DNA from: Bacteroidota bacterium
GTDB taxonomy: Bacteria > Bacteroidota > Bacteroidia > Flavobacteriales > Flavobacteriaceae
Reading direction: 5' to 3'
Assembly (NCBI GenBank): GCA_003650305.1
Contig: QMOV01000008.1
Coordinates: forward strand, 1-45,092
DNA length: 45,092 nt
The translations under genes and the position numbers were made by a program. Position 1 is the stretch's first letter. Every line of letters begins with the position of its first letter. A model generated the notes under the pieces. That model did not search any database. It saw nothing but the letters and a program-made list of their open reading frames with translations, and had not been told where the DNA came from. This document shows, piece by piece, positions 33,600 to 42,325 of this stretch.

Positions 33600-34946
33600 A
33601 TGAAAAACAAAACTGTACTTATTAAAAACGCTAAAATAGTTAATGAAGGCACTATTTTTAATGGCGATATTCTTATTGAAAATGAGTATATAAAAGAAAT
33701 AGCACATTCTATAAGTGCTAAATCTGCAGATGTGCATGTGTTTGATGCCGAAAACAACTATGTGCTTCCAGGAGTTATAGATGATCAGGTTCATTTTAGA
33801 GAACCAGGACTTACGCATAAAGCTAATATAGAAACCGAATCTAAAGCTGCAATTGCTGGAGGTATTACCTCGTTTATTGAGATGCCTAATACCATTCCTC
33901 AAGCTACTAGTATAGAAAAGTTAGAAGAAAAATTTGAAATTGCCTCAAAAACATCACATGCTAACTATTCTTTTATGTTTGGTGGCACTAACGATAATCT
34001 TGAAGAAATTTTAAAGGTAGATGCCGCAAAAGTTGCTGGATTAAAATTGTTTTTAGGCTCATCTACTGGAGATATGTTGGTTGACAATCCTGAAGTTTTA
34101 GAAAATATATTTTCAAGTACAGATTTATTGATTGCTGTGCATTGTGAAGATGAAGCAACTATAAAACGAAATCTGGAACAACACCTTAAGCAATTTGGCG
34201 AGGATATTCCTGTAGAATATCATCCAATTATTAGAAGTGAGGAAGCTTGTTATTTATCATCTTCTAAAGCCATAGAACTCGCAAAAAAAACAGGAGCAAG
34301 ATTACATGTGTTTCATCTTTCAACAGGAAAAGAAACAGCGTTGTTTACTAACAAAATTCCTTTAAAGGATAAAAAAATAACTGCCGAAGTTTGCATTCAT
34401 CATCTATGGTTTTCAGACGAAGATTATAACAAAAAAGGAGCATTAATTAAATGGAATCCAGCAGTAAAAACTAAAAAAGACAGAGAGCAGCTCTGGAATG
34501 CCTTACTAGATAATCGAATAGATGTTATTGCAACAGATCATGCGCCTCATACTTTAGAAGAAAAAGAAAACATTTATACCAAAGCACCTTCTGGAGGTCC
34601 TTTAGTACAACATGGTTTGGTTGCTATGTTAGAAGCTTACCATAACGGCAAGATTTCTTTAGAGAAAATTGTTGAGAAAATGTGCCATAATCCTTCTATA
34701 TTATTTCAAATAGAAAAACGCGGTTTCATTAAAAAAGGTTATTTCGCAGATTTAGTAATTGTAAACACTAATAACCCGTGGACCGTAAAAAAGGAAAATA
34801 TACTTTATAAATGTGGTTGGTCTCCTTTTGAAGACAACACCTTTAAATCTAGAATAACTCATACCTTTGTAAATGGAAGTTTAGCATATAAGAATTTTAA
34901 ATTTTATAACGTTAAAACTGCAAAGCGATTAACTTTTAACCGATGA
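33600..34946 (+). CDS. pyrC: Dihydroorotase (class I type, Bacteroidota variant)
   Basis: 448 residues from ATG 33600, immediately after the previous stop; an ATG at 33585 would overlap that gene. It catalyses cyclisation of carbamoyl-aspartate in pyrimidine synthesis. Motifs: PGVIDDQVHFREPGL, MPNTIPQA, the lysine in GLKLFLGSS, the metal histidine regions HCEDE and HLSTGKE, and ATDHAPH. The usual HxH metal pair reads QVH. This Gln is also present in other Bacteroidota dihydroorotases as I recall them, so it is a lineage variant, not damage. It overlaps the DUF4296 start by four bases. Confidence 0.93.
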   Translation: MKNKTVLIKNAKIVNEGTIFNGDILIENEYIKEIAHSISAKSADVHVFDAENNYVLPGVIDDQVHFREPGLTHKANIETESKAAIAGGITSFIEMPNTIPQATSIEKLEEKFEIASKTSHANYSFMFGGTNDNLEEILKVDAAKVAGLKLFLGSSTGDMLVDNPEVLENIFSSTDLLIAVHCEDEATIKRNLEQHLKQFGEDIPVEYHPIIRSEEACYLSSSKAIELAKKTGARLHVFHLSTGKETALFTNKIPLKDKKITAEVCIHHLWFSDEDYNKKGALIKWNPAVKTKKDREQLWNALLDNRIDVIATDHAPHTLEEKENIYTKAPSGGPLVQHGLVAMLEAYHNGKISLEKIVEKMCHNPSILFQIEKRGFIKKGYFADLVIVNTNNPWTVKKENILYKCGWSPFEDNTFKSRITHTFVNGSLAYKNFKFYNVKTAKRLTFNR

Positions 34947-35458
34947 TTAAAACACTTAAATATATTTTATTGGTAGTATTATCTATTTCATGTAAGAATA
35001 ATAATATTGAAAAACCTAAAAAACCAGATAATCTTATTTCAAAAGATAAAATGGTTGAAGTTATATACGATATCTCTCTTATTAATTCAGCAAAAGGAGT
35101 AAATAAAAAACTAATAGAAAATGAAGGAATTTCTCCAGAAGATTATATTTATAAAAGGCATGATATAGATAGTTTGCAATTTGCTTTAAGTAATGAATAT
35201 TATGCTTATAATTTAAAAATTTATGAGGATATTTATAATACTGTTAAGGAGAAACTCGAAAAAGACAAGAAACATTTTCAGGCAATTACTGAAGCTGAAC
35301 AAAAAATAAAAGACTCGATAAACAAAAAAACTCGGGGAGAATTTGATTCCTTAAGAAAGATAGATAAATTAATTCCCAAAAAAAACAGAAAGAGAGATTC
35401 TATTTTTCCAAGTCCAATAAAAAAAATCGACACGTCTCTGATAAAGATTCGTCAATAG
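34943..35458 (+). CDS. DUF4296 lipoprotein
   Basis: 171 residues. The lipoprotein signal has lipobox LSIS-C (Cys at 17), followed by the DUF4296 core (KDKMVEVIYDISLINSAKG, ISPEDYIYKRHDID) and a Lys/Asp-rich coiled C-terminus. It is a probable outer-membrane lipoprotein with unknown function. The start overlaps the pyrC stop (ATGA). Its last 59 bases overlap the convergent epimerase gene. Confidence 0.88.
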   Translation: MIKTLKYILLVVLSISCKNNNIEKPKKPDNLISKDKMVEVIYDISLINSAKGVNKKLIENEGISPEDYIYKRHDIDSLQFALSNEYYAYNLKIYEDIYNTVKEKLEKDKKHFQAITEAEQKIKDSINKKTRGEFDSLRKIDKLIPKKNRKRDSIFPSPIKKIDTSLIKIRQ

Positions 35459-36416
35459 GTTTAAATTTAAAATCTAAATCAGCAATAATTTTTTTGTTAC
35501 TGTAGTAATATTTTTCAGAAATAGTTCCTGCCATTTGTTTAGTAAGTTTACGTCGTTTTCCTCTAATAAAATGATTTAACCAATCTAAACGCCAAACAAT
35601 TTGCAAAAGCTTTTTTGAAGCCTCTTTTTTTGGAGGTTTAACTTTGAATTCTTGTGCTACTTTTGTTGCAAACTCTTTAAAAGATAAATTATCGGAAACT
35701 AAAATATAACGTTCATTCTTAATAGCGCTATCCATAAGCTGCATCATAGCAATTACAACATCATCTATATCTACATATCCTGTAACACCAGTAGTGTAAT
35801 GAGACAAGCCTTTGTATATTTTTTTAAACAAACTCCCACTACTCGTTCTCCAAAAACCTGGTCCAAAAATAAATCCAGGATTTACAACAACCGTTTCTAA
35901 TCCTTCTTGAGTGCCACGCCATACTTCTATTTCGGCACCATATTTTGTAATTGCATAAACATTATGGTCGTCTTCTGGAATCCAATTAGTATTTTCTGTA
36001 ATTACAATATCACTCGATTCTCCATGTCCAATAGCTGCAACAGAGCTTACATAACATAATTTCTTAATGTTGTTGGCAAGACACAAATTAACGATATTGG
36101 CTGTGCCTTCAATATTTACACGTCGTAATGTAATATAATCATTAGGGTCAAAAGAAACCAAAGCAGCACAATGATAAACTTTACTTATATCTTTAAAAGC
36201 TATAGTTAAAGCAGGAATATCATTAAGATGCGCTTCAACCCATTCAATTTGCGAAAAAAGGTCATCAACTTGTTTTGTATAATAAGAAAAGACATGTTTA
36301 GCAGCATCAATCTTTTTTTTCGATCTAAAAGTCGCTCTTACTTTATAGCCTTTTTTAACGAGTTTAAATAACAAATGACTACCAACTAATCCTGTTCCTC
36401 CAGTAACTAAAATCAT
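35400..36416 (-). CDS. NAD-dependent epimerase/dehydratase (extended SDR)
   Basis: 338 residues. Rossmann motif TGGTGLVGSHL, catalytic Ser region CYVSSVAAIG, and the YAITKYGAE motif carrying the catalytic Tyr and Lys. Closest in form to dihydroflavonol-reductase/hopanoid-associated sugar-epimerase-like SDRs. The substrate is not visible. It converges on the DUF4296 gene, sharing 59 bases at the 3' ends. Confidence 0.85.
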   Translation of the reverse strand: MILVTGGTGLVGSHLLFKLVKKGYKVRATFRSKKKIDAAKHVFSYYTKQVDDLFSQIEWVEAHLNDIPALTIAFKDISKVYHCAALVSFDPNDYITLRRVNIEGTANIVNLCLANNIKKLCYVSSVAAIGHGESSDIVITENTNWIPEDDHNVYAITKYGAEIEVWRGTQEGLETVVVNPGFIFGPGFWRTSSGSLFKKIYKGLSHYTTGVTGYVDIDDVVIAMMQLMDSAIKNERYILVSDNLSFKEFATKVAQEFKVKPPKKEASKKLLQIVWRLDWLNHFIRGKRRKLTKQMAGTISEKYYYSNKKIIADLDFKFKPIDESLSETCRFFLLDLEK

Positions 36417-36495
36417 AAAGACTAAATTAATGTTTTTATTCTGAACTCGTTTCAGAATCTTTTAAACTTAAAGGTTCGAATTTTTATAATTGTCT

Positions 36496-36525
36496 TTTGT
36501 CTTTTGTCTTATAAACATATCTTTG
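36496..36525 (+). promoter_or_regulatory. Promoter of tyrS
   Basis: TTTG (36496-36499), 18-base spacer, TATCTTTG (36518-36525); start codon 19 bases further. Upstream sequence repeats tcttttg, offering a second TTTG seven bases downstream. Confidence 0.7.
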
Positions 36526-36543
36526 TTCAAACAATAATTAAAA

Positions 36544-37863
36544 ATGTCTAAAAATTTTATTAATGAGTTAGGTTGGCGAGGAATGATTCATGATGTTACA
36601 CCAGAAACTGAAGCTCATTTAAAGGAAAGCATGCGAAGTGCTTATATTGGTTTCGATCCTACGGCAGATTCTTTACATATAGGAAATTTAGTCCCCATTA
36701 TGCTTTTAGCGCATTACCAACGTTGTGGCCATAAACCTATTGCATTAGTAGGTGGCGCAACTGGTATGATTGGAGATCCTTCCGGAAAGTCCAGTGAGAG
36801 GAATTTTTTAGACGAAACTGCGCTTCGTCATAATCAAAACGCCATAAAAAACCAACTCGCTCATTTTTTAGACTTTGACAGTATCCCGATAGCTATCGGG
36901 ACTGATAATGCAGCCATTTTAGTAAATAATTACGACTGGATGAAAGACATTTCGTTTCTTGATTTTATTCGTGATGTAGGCAAACATATTACAGTAAATT
37001 ATATGATGTCTAAAGATTCTGTAAAAAATAGAATTACATCTGAAGCTTCAGAAGGCATGAGTTTTACAGAGTTTACCTATCAACTCGTACAAGGCTATGA
37101 TTTTTTACATTTATATCGTGAACATAATTGTACGATTCAAATGGGTGGAAGCGATCAATGGGGAAACATTACAACTGGAACAGAATTGATTCGTCGTATT
37201 GGTAACGGAAAGGGATTTGCAATTACATGCCCTTTAATTACTAAAAGTGATGGCTCTAAATTTGGCAAATCTGAAGGTGGTAATGTATGGTTGGATGCTA
37301 ATAGAACATCTCCTTATAAATTTTATCAGTATTGGTTAAATTCCAGCGATGAAGATGCTAAAAAATATATTAAAATTTTTACTTTTTTAACCCAAGACGA
37401 AATTATTGCCTTAATAAAAGAACATCAAGAAACACCTCATCTTCGATTGTTACAAAAGCGTTTAGCTAAAGAAATAACAACAATGGTGCATTCTAAAAAT
37501 CTTTTTGAAAACGCAGAAAAAGCCTCTAATATATTATTTAGCAAAACATTTAAAGACGATATTAAAACATTAGACGAAACTACTTTTTTAGATGTGTTTG
37601 AAGGTGTACCTCAAGCCAAAATATCTAAGGCTGACTTTAATAATGGTCTGGATATGATTGCAGCGTTATCGGCTAAAACAAACTTTTTAGCATCTAATGG
37701 AGAAGCCAGACGTGCTCTAAAAGAAAATTCTGTTTCTGTAAATAAAGAAAAAGTAAACGAAACTTATATAATTTCTGCAGAAGATTTAATTAATAACACA
37801 TACGTTATTTTAAATAAAGGCAAACGGAATACTTATATAATTAAAGTAATTGGTATAATATAA
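36544..37863 (+). CDS. tyrS: Tyrosyl-tRNA synthetase
   Basis: 439 residues. Class I signatures: HIGN in [12 protein letters not shown] (about 40-51) and KFGKS for KMSKS. Tyr-binding residues lie in [11 protein letters not shown]-terminal S4-like RNA-binding domain follows ([10 protein letters not shown]). Bases 36884-36901 form the palindrome TCCCGATAGCTATCGGGA, read in frame as SIPIAIGT between FLDFD and [13 protein letters not shown]. Bacterial homologues as I recall them pass directly from the FLDF segment to the AxLVNNYDW motif, so about seven residues appear inserted. The enzyme is still a complete frame and, being essential, presumably works. Confidence 0.95.
   Translation: MSKNFINELGWRGMIHDVTPETEAHLKESMRSAYIGFDPTADSLHIGNLVPIMLLAHYQRCGHKPIALVGGATGMIGDPSGKSSERNFLDETALRHNQNAIKNQLAHFLDFDSIPIAIGTDNAAILVNNYDWMKDISFLDFIRDVGKHITVNYMMSKDSVKNRITSEASEGMSFTEFTYQLVQGYDFLHLYREHNCTIQMGGSDQWGNITTGTELIRRIGNGKGFAITCPLITKSDGSKFGKSEGGNVWLDANRTSPYKFYQYWLNSSDEDAKKYIKIFTFLTQDEIIALIKEHQETPHLRLLQKRLAKEITTMVHSKNLFENAEKASNILFSKTFKDDIKTLDETTFLDVFEGVPQAKISKADFNNGLDMIAALSAKTNFLASNGEARRALKENSVSVNKEKVNETYIISAEDLINNTYVILNKGKRNTYIIKVIGII
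36884..36901. repeat. 18-bp perfect palindrome inside tyrS
   Basis: TCCCGATAGCTATCGGGA. It shares the 12-base core CGATAGCTATCG with the 28-bp palindrome at 12916-12943. In frame within tyrS. Confidence 0.8.
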
Positions 37864-37870
37864 AATTGAT

Positions 37871-37906
37871 GAAGTCTGCCTATTATAAGTATAATAAGCA
37901 GACTTC
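37871..37906. terminator. Long hairpin after tyrS
   Basis: GAAGTCTGC/GCAGACTTC outer stem with an inner TATTATA/TATAATA pairing; begins eight bases after the tyrS stop. No T-run follows on the plus strand, so it may be a weak terminator or mRNA 3' stabiliser. Confidence 0.5.
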
Positions 37907-37992
37907 TAAAAAACTAACCAACCTAATTTTTCTTTTTCATTAGCAATATTCCATGCTTTTTTAGGCTTACCTTTTTTTGGTCGGCTTTTTAA
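37906..37992 (-). pseudogene. Possible remnant of a small basic protein
   Basis: A minus-strand frame of 28 codons without a start codon reads KSRPKKGKPKKAWNIANE... ending KLGWLVF at a stop. It follows the acyl-activating gene by about 35 bases. The upstream A7 run could mark a frameshift: an adjacent frame reads LIKKPTKK. It looks coding-like but very short; no family recognised. Confidence 0.25.
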
Positions 37993-38026
37993 TTAAAACC
38001 TTTCAGTCTTTTTTTTAGAAGTGTTA

Positions 38027-39007
38027 TTAAATTACCATCAAGTTACAACCACGAATATCGGAATTGTCAAAACGTCCAATAACCTCAAAAGAATCATCAT
38101 TATAAACACGTCCCAAATCTTGTGTAGCGATAAAGGCACAAGAATTTAAATTGGCTAAATCTATTATGTTAATGCCACCAGTTTTTCCTTTCTTTTGTAT
38201 TGTAAGTGCATCTTCAGTATCTCGTGTTAGCACTTTCATCCAAGGTGGTGATTTAAAAATGCTATTGCCTTTTGAGTAGGCTTGAGATAATAACTCGGTC
38301 ATACCATATTCGCTATGTATAACATCTACACCAAACCCTTTTTTAAGTTTTTGGTGCAATTCTTTTCTAATCAATTCTTCACGCCGTCCTTTCATGCCAC
38401 CAGTTTCCATAATGATGGTGTTTTTTAAATGGAATTGATATTGCTCTACAAAATCTAACAATGCAAATGACACACCAAGGAGTATAACTTTTTTCTTTTT
38501 CGTTTCAAGATCGAGAAGCACTTCTTTTAATTCATCAAAATTATTCAAATAGAAACCGCTTTCTGGCTGATTGGATTGCGAAATCATATCATTAACCATA
38601 TAAGTTAATGATGAGTTATCACGCTCTAAATAAGATGGCAATAAAGCCAAAACCACATAGTCCTTAATATTTTTATAAAACTGTTGAAAGCCTTTTCTGA
38701 AACTTTGTTTATATATCTCTAAATCTATAATATGGTGTTTACTCGTAACACTTCCTGTTGTACCGCTACTCATAAAAGTTTGCTGTATGTCATTTTTAGA
38801 ACTTAAAACCTGATGTGTTTTAAAAAACTGAATAGGCAAAAACGGAATATCCTCAACTCTTTTTACATCGCTAGGATGTTTATACAATAAATCGCAAAAC
38901 GAACGATATGTTTTATTATGGTCAAACTGATACTTAAAAATATGTAAAGCCAAATCGCAAAATTCTTGCTCGGTTTTAATATTAAATATGACTTTAGTAT
39001 CTATCAT
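38027..39007 (-). CDS. LuxE-like acyl-activating (adenylate-forming) protein
   Basis: 326 residues from ATG 39007 (MIDTKVIF). An upstream ATG at 39046 lies inside the terminator hairpin of the preceding gene and is rejected. The phosphate-binding loop is MSSGTTGS, and SEYGMTELLSQ and TQDLGRVYNDD match LuxE/AMP-binding-like enzymes. LuxE activates fatty acids as acyl-AMP and transfers them to an enzyme cysteine. No luxC or luxD lies nearby, so bioluminescence is not implied; stand-alone members occur in Flavobacteriaceae and may act in surface polysaccharide or lipid acylation. Confidence 0.82.
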   Translation of the reverse strand: MIDTKVIFNIKTEQEFCDLALHIFKYQFDHNKTYRSFCDLLYKHPSDVKRVEDIPFLPIQFFKTHQVLSSKNDIQQTFMSSGTTGSVTSKHHIIDLEIYKQSFRKGFQQFYKNIKDYVVLALLPSYLERDNSSLTYMVNDMISQSNQPESGFYLNNFDELKEVLLDLETKKKKVILLGVSFALLDFVEQYQFHLKNTIIMETGGMKGRREELIRKELHQKLKKGFGVDVIHSEYGMTELLSQAYSKGNSIFKSPPWMKVLTRDTEDALTIQKKGKTGGINIIDLANLNSCAFIATQDLGRVYNDDSFEVIGRFDNSDIRGCNLMVI

Positions 39008-39032
39008 AACACAACAAAAGTATATAAAATAA

Positions 39033-39059
39033 AAGAGCGTTACCAATGGTAACGCTCTT
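39033..39059 (-). terminator. Terminator of the ATT-start T9SS gene
   Basis: 12-bp perfect stem AAGAGCGTTACC/GGTAACGCTCTT with a three-base loop, followed on the minus strand by TTTATTTT. It starts 22 bases after the stop codon at 39081. Confidence 0.85.
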
Positions 39060-39080
39060 AAAATTTATTAAAGTTTAAAA

Positions 39081-40352
39081 TTAGTTTATTACTAACTTTT
39101 TAGTAACAAACGCATTGTCTTGTGAGACTCTCATAATATAAACTCCTCTGTTTAAACTAGACACGTTTAAACGATTATTACTTACTGTTTCATTTATTAC
39201 TTGTTTTCCAAGTATATCAAAAACATTAACCTTCATAACAGTTTGACTTCTACTAGAAATGTTTATATATCCTAACGAGGTTGGGTTAGGGTATAATTTA
39301 AAGGTATCTAGCTCAAAAGATTTAGAATCTAATGTAATATCAGCCAAGCTTCTTGAAGTTACTTGTACCTGTGTAAAAAATTCTGAAACAATAACAACTA
39401 AATTTTGGTTTCCAGAAGGTATCGGTTGCCCAATATAATTGGCATTACTAAAAGCACTTCTAAAAACCGTTGTACCAGTGGCATCGGTAATATTATAATT
39501 ACCAGTCGTGCCTATTGCAGAAACGAATGTGCCTCCTGCATCGGCAAAAGTAGCATTGTTAATATTTACTAATTCAGATTCATAAACTTCCCAATTTGCT
39601 AATAAAGTAGCAATAGTAACTGTTGGAATACCTACACTATTTCCTGTAGTATCTGGTGTACCCCAATCTGCAAATGTCGGTATAAACTGAAGCACCCCAC
39701 TTACAGTTTCTAAATGTCCTCGTATATTAGTTACGGCATCACCTGTATTATATGTTGTTACTTCATAACCTGGGTCAAAAACCATAATACCACCTGTACC
39801 ATCTTGAAAATACATGGTTTGTTCTGTAGCAGCTATTGTATTGGTGTTTATAACTTGCCCAGTAACACGGTAATAAAGATCAGGATCAACTGTTTGAGTC
39901 CTAAGCGTAGCTAAATCTGCAACATCAGTATAAGTAGCAATAGTAATTGTAAACGAATAAACTACAGGTGTACTTAATGGTGCACCAGAATTATCTACCA
40001 ATTCAGAGCTAAAAAAATAGGTTTCTCCAACAGCTAAGCCAGTAACTAGATATTCAAAACCATCATTAGATGTAAAAATATTACCACCATCAACAAAAAC
40101 AGAACCTACAGTATTTACTCCAGACCATTTAATAAAGCCATCTCCACCTGTACCTGTACCCCCTCCAGCATCGCTAGACATGGTGAAATTAGTTGTTGTA
40201 AAATCTATAGTTGTATTTCCTGGTGTAGCCGTTTCAGGATCATCTATAAAAGTACTACCATTTGCTGGACCATCAGAAATTGTAAGGGTAGCTTGTCCAA
40301 AAGAAATCGTAGTAATTAAAAAAGTTAAAAATAAAAAGTAAATTTTTTTAAT
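39081..40352 (-). CDS. T9SS-secreted protein with OB-like domain; ATT where the start codon is expected
   Basis: The first ATG in frame is at 40181 (366 residues), but the frame stays open upstream for 57 codons and encodes a full signal peptide: IKKIYFLFLTFLITTISFG before QATLTIS. The first of these codons is ATT (40350-40352), at the exact place of ATG in the neighbouring paralogue (MKKLYFLLF). An in-frame TAA lies four codons further up, and no ATG, GTG or TTG is available. The mature protein has an N-terminal beta domain, an OB-fold/DUF5689-like part (YYRVTGQVINTN, TMYFQDGTGGIMVFD) and a C-terminal type A sorting domain (PNPTSLGYINIS, GVYIMRVS). It uses either a rare ATT start or is disabled for secretion. 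Confidence 0.7.
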   Translation of the reverse strand: MKKIYFLFLTFLITTISFGQATLTISDGPANGSTFIDDPETATPGNTTIDFTTTNFTMSSDAGGGTGTGGDGFIKWSGVNTVGSVFVDGGNIFTSNDGFEYLVTGLAVGETYFFSSELVDNSGAPLSTPVVYSFTITIATYTDVADLATLRTQTVDPDLYYRVTGQVINTNTIAATEQTMYFQDGTGGIMVFDPGYEVTTYNTGDAVTNIRGHLETVSGVLQFIPTFADWGTPDTTGNSVGIPTVTIATLLANWEVYESELVNINNATFADAGGTFVSAIGTTGNYNITDATGTTVFRSAFSNANYIGQPIPSGNQNLVVIVSEFFTQVQVTSRSLADITLDSKSFELDTFKLYPNPTSLGYINISSRSQTVMKVNVFDILGKQVINETVSNNRLNVSSLNRGVYIMRVSQDNAFVTKKLVIN

Positions 40353-40406
40353 AGTGTTTTTTTAAATTAATATAATTTGTCCCAATCTAAAAAAAAAATA
40401 TCTAAT

Positions 40407-40439
40407 AAAAAAAAAGCAACCTTAAAAGGCTGCTTTTTT
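40407..40439. terminator. Bidirectional terminator between the two T9SS genes
   Basis: AAAAAAGCA-CCTT / AAGG-TGCTTTTTT with one mismatch per side; A-run on one side, T-run on the other. It ends the 40460-41359 gene. Confidence 0.8.
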
Positions 40440-40459
40440 AAGATAAAATAATATTTAGG

Positions 40460-41359
40460 TTAGTTTATTACCAACTTTTTAGTAACAAACGCATTGTCTT
40501 GCGAGACTCTCATAATATAAACGCCTCTATTTAAACTAGACACGTTTAAACGATTATTACTTACAGTTTCGTTAATAACTTGCTTTCCTAAAATATCAAA
40601 CACATTAACTTTTAATGCGGTTTGACTTCTACTAGAAATGTTGATATAACCTAACGATGTTGGGTTAGGCGAAAAACTAAAGCCGTCTATTTTATTTTCT
40701 TTAGTTGATAATAAAAAAGTAGTTCCTATAACCAAATTATCAACAGTGACTGTCTCATTATTATCCGAATCAGATTGACGTAACGCAAATGATTCAATAA
40801 CTGTGGCTCCATCAGCAGTACCTGAAATAGAAGTATCACCTGAAGATGTAGGGTCTATCCATAGCTGGGCTAGACCACTATCTTGATCATATCTCACAAC
40901 AGCTCGATACGTTACACCAAATGTTAAATCTGTAGCCCAAATTGCTTGTGCGGTAGAAGTAGATGACGAAATACCAACTGTAAAATCCCCACCCAATAAT
41001 CCAGGAACGACATCAAGACGACCTCTGAAACCAAATCCAGAGTCTTTAAAATGAGCAAAATATTCATTATCTGTTCCTGGAATTGCACTTCCTGAAGTCA
41101 CTGTGAAATCTATTCCAAAATATATGTTTCCAGAAACTGTTGTAAATGTTAGATTAGCGTCTTCACTAGGAGCGCCATGTTGAACCACTACCTGACCTGA
41201 TGAAACCAATAAGTCTCCTACTGTACCACTATGCCAAGCCCATGTTCCATTTCCAACAAGACTCCCATCTGCATAAGTAAAATCGTCTGATATAATTACT
41301 TGTCCAAAAGAAAAAGCATATATTGAAAAAGTAAAAAGTAAAAAGTATAGTTTTTTCAT
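40460..41359 (-). CDS. T9SS-secreted LamG-like protein
   Basis: 299 residues. The signal peptide is about 1-19 (LYFLLFTFSIYAFSFG before QVIIS). Residues 20-210 form a beta-sandwich similar to LamG/choice-of-anchor domains (WAWHSGTVGDLLVSS, TYRAVVRYDQDSGLAQLWIDP, VTVDNLVIGT). Residues 230-299 are a type A T9SS sorting domain that differs from its neighbour's at only two positions over the last 68 residues. It is exported to the cell surface or medium; binding target unknown. Own terminator downstream. Confidence 0.85.
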   Translation of the reverse strand: MKKLYFLLFTFSIYAFSFGQVIISDDFTYADGSLVGNGTWAWHSGTVGDLLVSSGQVVVQHGAPSEDANLTFTTVSGNIYFGIDFTVTSGSAIPGTDNEYFAHFKDSGFGFRGRLDVVPGLLGGDFTVGISSSTSTAQAIWATDLTFGVTYRAVVRYDQDSGLAQLWIDPTSSGDTSISGTADGATVIESFALRQSDSDNNETVTVDNLVIGTTFLLSTKENKIDGFSFSPNPTSLGYINISSRSQTALKVNVFDILGKQVINETVSNNRLNVSSLNRGVYIMRVSQDNAFVTKKLVIN

Positions 41360-41626
41360 ATTATTAAGAATTAATAAATTATTAGCCTACTAATATAGTG
41401 AGAAATTTATATTTAATCCAAAAAAATACAACGTAGATTACTTTTTTTATAATAATTTAACATATAACAATAACAATATGTCCTTTAATATTAAATTATT
41501 GTATCGATGAAATAAATTTAATGTTAAAGAGTAAGTTACTTTAATGTTATTAATAGTAAATTTTATTTCATCTCTTTTAATTAGTTTTATCTTTACTTAA
41601 AATTAATTTTAGGCCCAACTTTATTA

Positions 41627-42325
41627 ATGGAAAAAAAAGGCATAAAAATACTGTTAGTTGACGACGAGCCAGATATTTTAGAAATCGTTAGTTATAATTT
41701 AATTGCTGAAGGTTACTTGGTTATTACTGCCGAAAATGGAGCCGAAGGTATTGAAAAAGCAAAAAAAGAAAAACCACAATTAATTATCCTAGATGTCATG
41801 ATGCCAGAAATGGATGGCATAGAAGCTTGCGAACACATTAGACAAATACCAGAACTTAAAGATGTAATTATTACTTTTTTAACTGCACGAGGAGAAGATT
41901 ACTCTCAACTAGCTGGCTATGAGGCTGGAGCCGACGACTACATTACTAAACCTATAAAACCAAAAGTATTGGTAAGCAAAGTAAATGCATTATTAAGAAG
42001 ATATAAAGAAGAGTTAACACAAAGCAATATTGTTAAAATTGGCAGTTTAACTATTGACAGAGACGAATATAAAATTTTGTTGCACCAAAAAGAAATGCTG
42101 CTACCAAAAAAAGAATTTGAATTATTATCTTTATTGGCATCAAAACCAGGTAAAGTTTTTAAAAGAGACGAAATACTAGATAAAGTTTGGGGAAACGAAG
42201 TTGTAGTTGGAGATCGAACCATAGATGTCCATATTAGAAAATTAAGAGAGAAAATAGGAGACAACTCTTTTAAAACGGTTAAAGGCGTAGGTTATAAATT
42301 TGTGAGTAATGGCGATAAAATTTAA
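41627..42325 (+). CDS. OmpR/PhoB-type response regulator
   Basis: 232 residues. Receiver domain (1-120) with D12/D13 and phospho-acceptor D56 (IILDVMMPEMDG), switch Thr in FLTARGED, and Lys in YITKPIKP. The winged-helix DNA-binding domain (about 135-230) shows KEFELLSLLASKPGKVF and VVGDRTIDVHIRKLREK. Its 3' end overlaps the kinase gene by 17 bases. In Bacteroidota this pair most resembles PhoB/PhoR; the stimulus is not shown by sequence. Confidence 0.93.
   Translation: MEKKGIKILLVDDEPDILEIVSYNLIAEGYLVITAENGAEGIEKAKKEKPQLIILDVMMPEMDGIEACEHIRQIPELKDVIITFLTARGEDYSQLAGYEAGADDYITKPIKPKVLVSKVNALLRRYKEELTQSNIVKIGSLTIDRDEYKILLHQKEMLLPKKEFELLSLLASKPGKVFKRDEILDKVWGNEVVVGDRTIDVHIRKLREKIGDNSFKTVKGVGYKFVSNGDKI

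Noticed and set aside
39008-39046. Upstream ATG start of the LuxE-like gene
   Set aside because: It lies within the terminator hairpin of the preceding gene (39033-39059).
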